From: Drosophila pseudoobscura
Taxonomy: Eukaryota > Arthropoda > Insecta > Diptera > Drosophilidae
Assembly: GCF_009870125.1 (NCBI RefSeq)
Contig: NC_046679.1
Coordinates: forward strand, 13,640,001-13,704,000
DNA length: 64,000 nt
Direction: 5' to 3'
Below the pieces are notes generated by a model. That model saw only the letters and a program-made list of their open reading frames with translations, was not told the origin of the DNA and did no database searches. Below, piece after piece: positions 35,001-43,989 of this stretch. Numbering within the stretch: position 1 is the stretch's first letter; every line of letters starts with the position of its first letter. The position numbers and the translations under genes were made by a program.

Positions 35001-38000
35001 CCTGAATGCCGCCAGTGTGCTCCAGCAGCAGCAACAGCAGCAGCAGCAGAGCCAGGAAGAGCTGCTGCAGAATGCCAGCTTTCAGTTCCAGACGGTGCCG
35101 CAGGCGTCCTCGTCGGCGGAGTACTCCTCCGCCCCCCTGGTAGTCACCGCCAAGATTCCGCCCGTGACGCAGATGAAGCGAGCCGCGAATGCAAAGGCCA
35201 ACAACATCTCCGCTGGTGGTGGTGGGGGCGTGGGCAAGGTGCCGCCACAGCCCCAGGTAGTGAACAAGGTGCTGCCCACGAGCATAGCCACACAGCAGGC
35301 CCAGCAGCAGCAGCAGCAGCTGAAGAACGCGGCAGCAGCGGCGGCAGGGAAGCAGCAGCAACAGCAACAGGGTGGCGGATCGCAGGGGCAGATGAAGAGC
35401 AAGGCCACGGCAGGATCCGCATGCGGAGCGCCGCCCAGCATCGCCTCGAAGCCGCTGCAGAAGAAGACGAATCTGATACGGCCCATCCACAAGCTGGAGG
35501 TGAAGCCGAAGCTGATGAAGCCCACGCCCAAGCAGCAGCAACAGCAGCAGCCACAGGCGATGCCTGTCGTGCAACTGCAGCAGCAGCAGCACCAGCAGCA
35601 ACATCCACAGGTGCAGCATCCTCCGGTGATTAGCCAAGTGCCCGCCAAGGTGACGATCATCCAACAGCAGCAGCAGCAGCAGCATCGGCCACAGCAGCCG
35701 CAACAACTGATGCAGCAGCAGCAGCCGCAGCAACAGCAACAGATGCAACAGCAGCAAATGCAACAGCAACAGCAGCAACAGATACTCATCCAACAGCAGC
35801 CGCAATCCCAGCCAGCGATGCCCATCATCACCATTGCCGAGGCGCCACCATCGATGGCCGCGCAGTTCGTGATGGAACCCCAAGTGCTCGAGCAGCAGCA
35901 GCAGCAGCCGGAGATGATCAATCGCTTGCAGCACTTTGCTGGGAGCAGCTGCCTGCCCACCAATGTGGTGAATCCTTTGCAGCTGCAGGCGACGCCCTGC
36001 ACCAGCATCACCATGACGAGCACGAGCACCACCAGCACCACGACCAGCATCAACTGTCGACCCACGAACCGCGTGCTGCCGATGCAGCAGCGCCAGGAGC
36101 CAGCGCCGCTGCCGAACGAGCCCGTGGTGCCGTCGCCCACGCCACCCAAGCCCCTCGTGGAGCAGCAGGTGAACCTCCAGATCTCCAGTGTGTCCAAGTG
36201 CTACGCCCAGAAGACGGTGGCCTCGCCATCGCCATTGCCGTCGCCTGTTTACGAGGCAGAGTTGAAGGCGGCCGCTGCGCTGGAGAGCATCGCTCTGACC
36301 TCGATGGCCACCATCCTGGAGGAGGACCCGGAGCAGGAGGAAGAGGAGGAGGAGGAGGAGGAGCAGCAGCAGCCCACAGAGTCCATCTACATGGAGGGAT
36401 TGTACGAGAAGCAGCAGCCGGAGGCCAAGAGCGAAGTGCTCCTGATCCAGCAGCAGCAGCAACAGCAGCACCAGCACCAGATGGTGAGCAATGGCTACCT
36501 GCTGGAGAAGCACAGCTACCAGGAGCCATCGGTGCCCATGGACACGGACAATCCCTACGACGAAGATCTCGACGACGATGAGGACGAGGACGACGACTTC
36601 AGCCTGAAGATGGCCACGTCCGCGTGCAACGACCACGAGATGTCCGACAGCGAGGAGCCGGCCGTCAAGGAGAAGATCAGCAAGATCCTGGACAACCTCA
36701 CGAACGACGACTGTGCCGATTCGATAGCCACAGCGACGACGGCCGAAGTGGAGGCCACAGCCGCCGGCTACCAGCAGATGGTGGAGGATGTCCTGGCCAC
36801 CACTGCGGCGGCAGCGGCAGGCTCTTCCTCCTCGGCGCCCTCTGCGTTCGAGGCCACGGCCGAGGAAACGGCAGCCGTGGAGGCAGCCGCCACCTACATC
36901 AACGAAATGGCCGAGGCGCATGTCCTGGAACTAAAGGAGCTGCAAAATGGCGTCGAACTGGAGCTCAAGAAGCATCAGCAGCAGCAACAGCAGCACCAGC
37001 AGCAACAGGAGGCGTCCACGAAGGAACAGCAGCAGCAGGAGGAGGAAGCAGCCTCCTCCGTGGCCATGGAGGTGCCCACAGCAGCGGCCCCAGAACCGCC
37101 GCCACCGATGCGCGAGCCGAAGAAGATCAGCGGCCCGCATCTGCTGTACGAGATCCAGAGCGAGGACGGATTCACGTACAAGTCCAGCTCGATAGCCGAG
37201 ATCTGGGAGAAGGTCTTCGAGGCGGTGCAGGTGGCCAGGCGGGCCCACGGCCTCACGCCGCTGCCCGAGGGACCGCTGGCCGATATGGGCGGCATCCAGA
37301 TGATTGGCCTGAAGACGAACGCCCTCAAGTACCTCATCGAGCAGCTGCCGGGGGTGGAGAAGTGCTCAAAGTACACGCCCAAGTACCACAAGCGCAACGG
37401 GAATGTGTCGATGGCGGCAAGTGCCGGTGGACACGCCTCCGCAGGCAGTGGAGGCAGTGCAGCAGCGCTGGCAGCCCTGGCTGCCGCTGGCGCGGATGCC
37501 CAGGCGTTGCTGGACTACGGCTCGGACCAGGATGAGTTGCAGGAGAACGCGTACGATTGTGCGCGCTGTGAGCCGTATGCGACTCGATCCGAATACGACA
37601 TGTTCAGTTGGCTGGCCTCCAGGCACCGCAAGCAGCCCATTCAGGTGTTTGTGCAGCCCTCGGACAACGAGCTGGTCCCAAGGTAAGTGGCTCTTTCGGT
37701 CCCCTATGGGAGGAGTCCCACTAACTTGGATTTCCAATTGCAGAAGAGGAACGGGCAGTAATCTACCGATGGCCATGAAGTACAGGACCTTGAAGGAGAC
37801 CTACAAGGACTATGTGGGCGTGTTCCGTTCCCATATCCATGGACGTGGTCTCTACTGCACCAAGGACATCGAAGCGGGTAGGTGTCGTGGATGTGGGTGG
37901 AGTGAAGAGTGGAGCCTCATGAAAGAAATTCCCTTCCATTTTCGCAGGTGAAATGGTCATTGAATACGCTGGCGAGCTGATTCGCTCCACGCTGACGGAC

Positions 38001-38366
38001 AAGAGGGAGCGCTACTACGATAGTCGCGGCATCGGCTGCTACATGTTCAAGATCGATGACAACCTGGTGGTGGATGCCACCATGCGGGGCAATGCGGCCC
38101 GTTTCATCAATCACTCCTGTGAGGTGAGTACTTTTCAAGCATTGATTACCCTTTCCTTGTGGGCTTATATTAATTTGTATGGGATTTTGCAGCCAAATTG
38201 CTACTCAAAGGTCGTCGATATACTGGGGCACAAGCACATCATTATCTTTGCGCTGCGCCGCATTGTGCAGGGCGAGGAGCTGACCTACGATTACAAGTTC
38301 CCCTTCGAGGACGAGAAGATACCCTGCTCGTGCGGCTCCAAGCGATGCCGCAAGTACTTAAATTAG
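26028..38366 (+). CDS. trx: Trithorax, histone H3K4 methyltransferase
   Basis: Seven coding exons, all in phase: 26028-26936, 27616-28723, 28790-29005, 29075-37682, 37744-37877, 37948-38123 and 38193-38366, giving 3774 residues. The N terminus MGRSKFPGKPSKSINRKR supports the start. Domains by residue: acidic tract (about 480-540); variant nuclear-receptor-type zinc finger (about 675-775, CAVC..CDVC..ERCTACWLKKC); three PHD fingers (about 1190-1400); extended PHD (about 1655-1770); FYRN (about 1815-1900); QMDGVDD, a Taspase1-type site (about 2168); very long Q-rich region (about 2250-3150); FYRC (about 3430-3475); WDR5-binding-like CARCEPY (about 3573); SET (about 3636-3752, RFINHSCEPNC); post-SET CSCGSKRC at the end. 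Trx works in a COMPASS-like nuclear complex to maintain active Hox and other gene states. The 5' UTR continues upstream to 25915. Confidence 0.98.
26937..27615 (+). other. trx intron between coding exons 1 and 2
   Basis: 679 bases, pyrimidine-rich on the plus strand, GT..AG. The next exon has an in-frame ATG at 27634 (EMPSEGG) that could start an N-terminally shorter isoform. D. melanogaster trx is known to make isoforms differing at the N terminus; use of this start is only a possibility. Confidence 0.7.
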
Positions 38367-39800
38367 AGCCCAAGGATGGATGGAATATATACTCAGTATC
38401 GGAGACAACGGAAACATGAAAAATGAAAAAAGAAACACTTGTAGTTAACGGTTATTTGCGATCTATGTTTGATCTATCGTGATATACTTTTCGTTTTATA
38501 CATACTCCCCCCCGCCAGCCCCACAAAATAGAACACCCCCATGAAAAAGTCTTAAGTAAATGTAAGAGTTAAACAGTTGATATTATTATATATCCTATAT
38601 ATATATATCTATACACGCATACACATACAGCATACAGCATACACATTCATATAAATAGTATAAACATGTTTATCTGAAGAAGAGCATGAATAAGGAGCAC
38701 ATATTAAGCGGCAGCAGCAGCAACGAATGCAACATAGAATCCCCAACAATATATATGTATATCCAATCCCCAAAACAACAAGAAAAACAAAAATAACATA
38801 TAGAAACTCGATGACGTCAGTATTCAGAGGGGGAGGAATAATTAAAATTATATATATATATACCATAATATCTAGTGTCTAGGACTAGGGCTCCACCCAC
38901 ACACAGATTCTAACAAAACACACATACACACACACACGAGATCTATAATAAGCCTAGGATATAGTCGGGTCGAGTTGTGGGGGTTGTTTGGAGGACGTTT
39001 ACTTACAGGGGCTTTGTGTTAGATTGTACATATAAATCGCATACGAATTATAAATATATACTATATATATCTATGCATAGAAATATTAAAATAAGAATTG
39101 AAAACTACTCTTAAGGATACAAAGGATATAACAAATGTATAACCAGATTGTGGTGGAGACGCAACTATTTTATGTAGAGAGCCTCTGCGTATTTATGTTT
39201 TCTGTTAACAACTGTCAATACTAACTAATTGATTGATTGGACCACAAATAGTAATCCGCTTCACTCGATATAGGGAGATATACATATGTATGTAGTATAT
39301 AGAAACAAAGCATCACCCCCTTGAAATTATACAGACAAACACACAAACACAAACATTTGTAATTGTAATTTTAATTTGTATATTTATTCATTATGTCTAT
39401 GTTTATGCTAATATTTTTTTTATATGTAAAATCCGAATCCGTGTAAATTGTTTATCCGTACCGTACCGTTTTATTTGTGGCTTGTTCGATTAAAATTATT
39501 TTAAATTGTAGTCCTGGAGGCAGGAGCCTCCCGTATATTCTAATAGTTTTAGTCCGCTCTGGTATTTGTCGCGCATATAAATTGTATGTATGTTTAAGCT
39601 TGTTGCGGATGGACGGATGGATGGACTGGACGGACGATTGGATCGATCGGATTGGATCAAAAGGAGTCAGTCGGACAGGCAAAAGTTCCATAGCATTTTT
39701 TTGGCAGCCATTCAAGACGCGCGCGCACTTTTTGCACGCTGTCGAGGAATTTTATATTTTTATTCCCTAAAGAAAAAAGTTTAATAAACTACAGATTAAA
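38367..39800 (+). other. trx 3' UTR
   Basis: AT-rich, with tatata runs and CA repeats. The only canonical plus-strand AATAAA noticed is at 39783-39788, about 1.4 kb after the stop. The minus-strand neighbour's AATAAA (39764-39759) lies inside this UTR, so the two 3' ends probably overlap tail to tail. Confidence 0.6.
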
Positions 39801-39870
39801 ATTCAAAAACAAAACACGTAAACGTTCTTTAATCTCAATGGAAAATATAAGTTAGAAAAAGAAACGAGTG

Positions 39871-40731
39871 TCAACCGTGATTGTCCTCCCACCTCCAGGC
39901 GCGTCGGCGTCGGCATCTGCCGCTTTCGGACTGTTCGATGCGCTGCTTGGCCTCCTTGGCGGCACAGATGGCCTTATAGGCCTCCTTCTTGGTCTTCCCA
40001 TGGTCGGCGCGGGCATCCCTCAGCTGGCGGAGCAGGACACCCACCCGGTTGTGGGCGGCATCCAGGAGGGCGGTCTTCTCGGACAGCGACTGCTGCCAGA
40101 CCATGTTCATCTGGTCGGCGCTCTCCTTGCTCTCCCTGGTCACCTTGAGCGTGGCTAACAGCATCTTCAGCTCGGTCTGCGCCTGCTGGTACTGCTTCAT
40201 CGCCAGCTGGGCGTTGGCCTCCGCCTCGATCAGCCCCTGGGACTCTTCCTGTACCACCAGTTCGCCCTCGCGCACCTCCGCCTCGAGCTGCTCCACGATC
40301 TGCATTTTGCCAGCCAAGACTGCCTCTGCAGCCTTCGCTGCAGCCATCGCCTTGTCCGCGTACTCGTGCTTGATCTTATCCGAGGCCAGCTTCACGGCTG
40401 AGGCCATGTCGTCGTTGGCCTTCTTCGCCTCCTTGGCTGCTTGCACGGCAATGCTCGAGGACCGCTGCTTGGCGTTGGTTTTTAGCTGCTTGCGGGGCTT
40501 TGGTGCCTGCTGCTGCTCGGCCCGTGGCTGGTTGTCCCTCTGCTGGTTGTCGCCATCGCACCCATCCCCGCCGCCTCTCGAGCTATCCGTTTCGCCAGCA
40601 TCATACGGCATGAGCCGCTTGCTGCGTCTCCGGAAATGCGAATAGTCCGTGGCTTCTGCTGTCAAAAAGATGAGTGCAATGATCCAAAATATAAGGAATT
40701 CTATTCGCATTCTCGAGCATTTTTTCCACAT
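39871..40731 (-). CDS. Secreted alanine-rich coiled-coil protein, DUF745-like (paralogue A)
   Basis: A single open frame of 286 residues from ATG 40731. The N terminus has a signal peptide (hydrophobic core FLIFWIIALIFLTAEA). A basic, Q- and K-rich stretch leads into a long heptad-like coiled coil rich in Ala, Glu, Lys and Gln (about residues 90-265): KAMAAAKAAEAVLAGKMQ, then LLATLKV, SEKTALLDAAHNRVGVLL and KEAYKAICAAKEAK. The same block order occurs in the genes at 40854 and 42145. This matches my memory of DUF745, a fly-restricted family of unknown function. A secreted structural role is suggested by the signal peptide and coiled coil, but function is unknown. A 122-bp gap separates its start from the divergent paralogue B. 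Confidence 0.85.
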   Translation of the reverse strand: MWKKCSRMRIEFLIFWIIALIFLTAEATDYSHFRRRSKRLMPYDAGETDSSRGGGDGCDGDNQQRDNQPRAEQQQAPKPRKQLKTNAKQRSSSIAVQAAKEAKKANDDMASAVKLASDKIKHEYADKAMAAAKAAEAVLAGKMQIVEQLEAEVREGELVVQEESQGLIEAEANAQLAMKQYQQAQTELKMLLATLKVTRESKESADQMNMVWQQSLSEKTALLDAAHNRVGVLLRQLRDARADHGKTKKEAYKAICAAKEAKQRIEQSESGRCRRRRAWRWEDNHG

Positions 40732-40853
40732 TCTACTGCCAACTGTCAGTCAGCAGTCAGATCAATGTCAAGTCAGGCAAAACCTTTCAAATTCTGTGAA
40801 ATTTCTATTCAGTCTTTGCCAAACTCCTCAGATCGAGAATCGAATCAAAAACG
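40732..40853. promoter_or_regulatory. Shared bidirectional intergenic region of paralogues A and B
   Basis: Only 122 bases separate the two divergent start codons, so both promoters and 5' UTRs must lie here or overlap the opposite gene. No TATA box, DRE or motif 1 is evident. Confidence 0.55.
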
Positions 40854-41760
40854 ATGCTCTTTCGAAAGATCATTTACATGCTCGTAATACTGAACGCCTT
40901 CTGCTGCTCCGAGAGCTTCATCCGAAGGCCACGCGGAAAGGTAGGAGCAACCTCCGGGACATCAGGAGCCCACTGATTAATCAGACTTCCTCCTCGCCCC
41001 CTCCCGATAGGTGCTCAGAAAGCGTCAGATGGCCGAAAGCTATCCCGATCTCGTGCGGCTGGACGAAGGGGGGCAGAAAGGAGGCGGCAGCGAAGCATGT
41101 AAGGGTGGTGGGACGCCTGCGAAGAGCGACTGCGGGTTGGGCAAAGGCGATCCCAAGTCCAAGGCATCCAACATTGCCCAGAAGGCGGCACAGGAGGCAA
41201 AGGCGGCCAACGAGGCACAGGGCTCTGCCGCAGAGGCGGCCTCCTTAAAGATCAAGTCCGAGCTGGCCGACAAGGCTGTCCAGTCGGCCCGGGCAGCGGA
41301 AGCAGCGCTTGCGGGCAAACAGCAGATCTTGGAGCAATTAGAGGTTGAGCAGCGGGAGGCGGAGGCAGTCGTCAATGATGTCATGAACTCGATTCAGAGC
41401 ACCAATGCGAACGCGGCCGTTGCGAATGCTGCTGCTGTCGAAGCCCAGAAGCAGGTGGCGGACCTGAAGACTATGTTGGAGGCGGCAGTTGCCAATCTCA
41501 ACAGCATCGAGGCGGTGTCCAATGGGGCGCAAAGGGAGATGGAGGAGAAAACTCAGCTGCTGGAGGCGGCCAAGAATCGGGTAACAGTGGTCGGCAGACA
41601 TTTGCAGGACTCCAGGAAGGACTTTGACTCAACCAAGCAGGCAGCCTACAAAGCAGCCTGTGCCGCCGTCGAGGCCAAGAGGAAGGCCCAGAGGAATCGT
41701 CGGATGCTGCGAAAGAGGCAGCGAAAACGACAGGCTCGGGGAAAATCAAAGATAGCCTAG
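40854..41760 (+). CDS. Secreted alanine-rich coiled-coil protein, DUF745-like (paralogue B)
   Basis: Two exons, 40854-40940 and 41011-41760, joined in phase 0 (AAG/GTG), giving 278 residues. Exon 1 encodes a signal peptide (MLFRKIIYMLVILNAFCCSE). Without it the frame at 41011 would start with GTG. The coiled-coil core (about residues 80-245) shares KSKASNIAQKAAQ, KAANEAQGSAAEAA, AGKQQILEQLE, EAEAVVNDVMNSIQ, EEKTQLLEAAKNRV and STKQAAYKAACAAVEAK with paralogue C. The C terminus is a very basic tail (MLRKRQRKRQARGKSK). A single Cys pair near the mature N terminus is retained in C. AATAAA lies at 41797-41802. Function is unknown; sequence similarity makes it the closest relative of C. Confidence 0.87.
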
Positions 41761-42144
41761 GGACTTTTGAGTTGGATTTCGCGATTATTATGTTTGAATA
41801 AATATATTTGGTATTATAATAAACATCTCTGATAAGTCCATAGACCAGCAGGCAAAGCCAGAGCAAAATATTTAAGTTTCAAGACTCGCGCCAAACACAC
41901 TAGCGCCATAGAGTAGCGGCGGCAAACTGCGCCGTTCACCGATAACCGATAAAGATTGCAAATCGCAATCAGATTTAAATTCAAATTCTTAACTGAAAAT
42001 ATCCCTAACAGTTCCTAACAGAGAAGCCTGAATATCATCAGATAGGTAGTTACAAAAAAATCGGTTCGAAGCAGCATCAAAGAAGCCTATTCCTCAGACG
42101 TTTACAAACGAGCTGAGAGACTTTCATCGGGTCTGAATCGAATA
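41761..42144. other. Intergenic region between paralogues B and C
   Basis: It contains the B polyadenylation signal and then the C upstream region, including gataaccgataaag near 41941 and a GC-rich patch near 41910-41935. No gene is seen. Confidence 0.6.
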
Positions 42145-42987
42145 ATGCATTACCACAAAGTAGGGATCACCCTCCTTGTGCTGCTGTATGGAATCTCCGG
42201 ATTGGAGTCCATCTACCTGTACGACGACTCGCCCCAGCTGGATGAATCGGACGGCAGGCAGTTCTCCAATCTGCAAATGGATTCGGTCAGTGGCGAGGGC
42301 GGGTGCGGGGGCGTGAGCGTGAGCTCGAAAGCGAAGCAATGCGGTAACTTTGACAAGGGCAATCCCAAGTCCAAGGCCTCTAACATCGCCCAGAAAGCCG
42401 CACAAGATGCCAAGGCGGCTAGCGATGCCCAAATGTCGGCAGCCGAGGCAGCAGCCACCCAGGTGAAGACAGAGCTGGCCGAGAAAGCGGCGCAGTCGGC
42501 GCGTGCAGCAGAAGCAGCACTCGCGGGCAAGCAAGAGATGGTCGAGCAATTGGAACAGGAGATGGCCGAGGCGGAGGCAGTCGTCAATGATGTTACGAAC
42601 TCCCTGCAGAACACCCAGGCTAACTCCAATGCCGCAGCGGCGATGGCCACCGAGTCGCAGAGTCAAGTGGAGTCGTTGAAGCGTTTGCTCGCCGCCGCCA
42701 CCGCAAATCTGGTAAATATCGAGGGCGTGTCCCAAGGCGCACAGACGGAGCTGTCGGAGAAAACCCAACTGCTGGAGGCGGCCAAGAACCGGGTACAGAA
42801 TCTTGGAAAGCAGATAGCGGACGCCAAGAAGGACTTTGACGCGACCAAGCAGGCGGCCTACAAAGCGGCCTGTGCCGCCGTGGAGGCCAAAAAGAAGGCG
42901 TCGCAGAGGATGCGACGCATGGCCGCCTATCGCCAGTGGATTATGGAACAGCCGAGAAAGTACGTTCGAGGAGGGGCCAAGATGTAG
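42145..42987 (+). CDS. Secreted alanine-rich coiled-coil protein, DUF745-like (paralogue C)
   Basis: An uninterrupted frame of 280 residues, lacking the intron of paralogue B. A signal peptide (MHYHKVGITLLVLLYGISGL) is followed by a short acidic segment (YDDSPQLDESD), a Gly/Cys-containing linker and the coiled coil (about residues 70-255). The core motifs are KSKASNIAQKAAQDAKAAS, RAAEAALAGKQEMVEQLE, AEAVVNDVTNSLQNTQ, SEKTQLLEAAKNRVQNLGKQ and DATKQAAYKAACAAVEAKK. The tail ends QPRKYVRGGAKM. The last 42 bases of the gene are duplicated just beyond the stop codon. Function is unknown; an adhesive or structural secreted role is only a guess. Confidence 0.87.
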   Translation: MHYHKVGITLLVLLYGISGLESIYLYDDSPQLDESDGRQFSNLQMDSVSGEGGCGGVSVSSKAKQCGNFDKGNPKSKASNIAQKAAQDAKAASDAQMSAAEAAATQVKTELAEKAAQSARAAEAALAGKQEMVEQLEQEMAEAEAVVNDVTNSLQNTQANSNAAAAMATESQSQVESLKRLLAAATANLVNIEGVSQGAQTELSEKTQLLEAAKNRVQNLGKQIADAKKDFDATKQAAYKAACAAVEAKKKASQRMRRMAAYRQWIMEQPRKYVRGGAKM

Positions 42988-43025
42988 CAACAGCCGAAAA
43001 AGTACGCTTAAGAAGGGGCCAAGAT
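42947..43025 (+). repeat. 42-bp tandem duplication across the stop codon of paralogue C
   Basis: The unit starting at 42947 (aacagccgagaaagtacg) recurs at 42989 (aacagccgaaaaagtacg) with a few substitutions. The period is 42, a whole number of codons. The TAG at 42985-42987 separates the coding copy from the second copy. Confidence 0.8.
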
Positions 43026-43189
43026 CACGTGGGCTTCGTAATTTATATATTTTCTTATTTTGTTAAATGCAAATGCAGCCCTGGGTCTATTCGGTCTCTT
43101 TGAACCGGTAGGCAACAATGATATAGCGTAGGTTTTGGTAACTGAAACGGGTTTAAAACGATTTTGCTTTCGGCCAATGAAAATCGTCA

Positions 43190-43902
43190 AAAATGTCAGA
43201 AAATAGTCAGATTATGTTTAAAATGTATTTCAACGATATTTTGAAGGAGTGGTAAACTTACGGATACCATGAATTGGTATCGGGATCAGAATAAGAAACT
43301 AATTAAATGCATGAATACATCTAAAACATATCAATTTGAGAAAATGTATTAATTACGTTTTAAAATAGTTTGGAAAAAGTATCTTATATATATATATATA
43401 TTATTATTAACAAAATAGGGTATACAAATGCCCATACTTGGATGACAAGTATGACAGTTACAACACTGTAACTGTTATTTTGCCGAACATTTTTGTTTAA
43501 ACCTTGTTTTAATCAAAATACAATAAATGGGAGTAGTTAAAGTAGTTAATCTTTTAGTCAATTTATTCATCAAATTATGTGGGCAGGGCCAAAAGTTTTA
43601 GTTCTTAGACTATTCTCTTCCGTTTTTTGGTTGATCTTTTTCGCTAAAACATTGTTTTAGACAAAATCCAACAAAAGCAGGTACTTAAAATAAGGCAGTC
43701 AAGCAGAAAATAGGTTCATTAATTGAATAAAATGATGTGGGCAGAGCTGCGAATTCTAAATAGCTGGTAAAATTGCACGCAATTTCAAAAACGAGGAATA
43801 TGAAAACTTGAATTCAAATAATTCGTCAGTATACTTACAGTATATTTTGAAATTTGTGACGTAGTTTCGGTATATTTGATCGAATGGTCCGCGGTCACAC
43901 CC
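43190..43902 (+). repeat. Dispersed repeat, copy 2, ending at the mitochondrial methionyl-tRNA synthetase promoter
   Basis: Homologous to 17345-17934 in the same orientation and order. It is longer mainly because an inner segment (aacattttgtttaaacc-type sequence to gtgggca.gg) is present twice, at about 43486-43605 and 43632-43760. It also has a (TA)n run at 43385-43402. No open frame or terminal repeats were seen. Confidence 0.65.
43828..43902 (+). promoter_or_regulatory. Mitochondrial methionyl-tRNA synthetase core promoter (motif 6 + motif 1)
   Basis: gtcagtata, cagtatatttt and cggtatattt match motif 6. GGTCACACCC at 43893-43902 matches motif 1 except at the end. The coding start is 88 bases downstream, so the 5' UTR is short. 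No DRE is seen, unlike at trx. Confidence 0.65.
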
Positions 43903-43989
43903 AACAGCTGTTTGTTGTTATAAAACATTGCCGGCAATTTGTTTTTCGTAGTTTTGTTGGATTTATGTGTTAAAAGAAATGACAAGACA

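Noticed and set aside
30330-35633. Long +1-type frames inside the trx main exon (922 and 733 codons)
   Set aside because: Products of GC-rich third positions and CAG runs. The real frame carries the PHD, FYRN and SET domains.
32926-36921. A 1331-codon open frame antisense to trx, rich in Leu and His
   Set aside because: It is the reverse complement of GC-rich, CAG/CAC-rich trx codons, which rarely give stops on that strand. It has no domains and no promoter.
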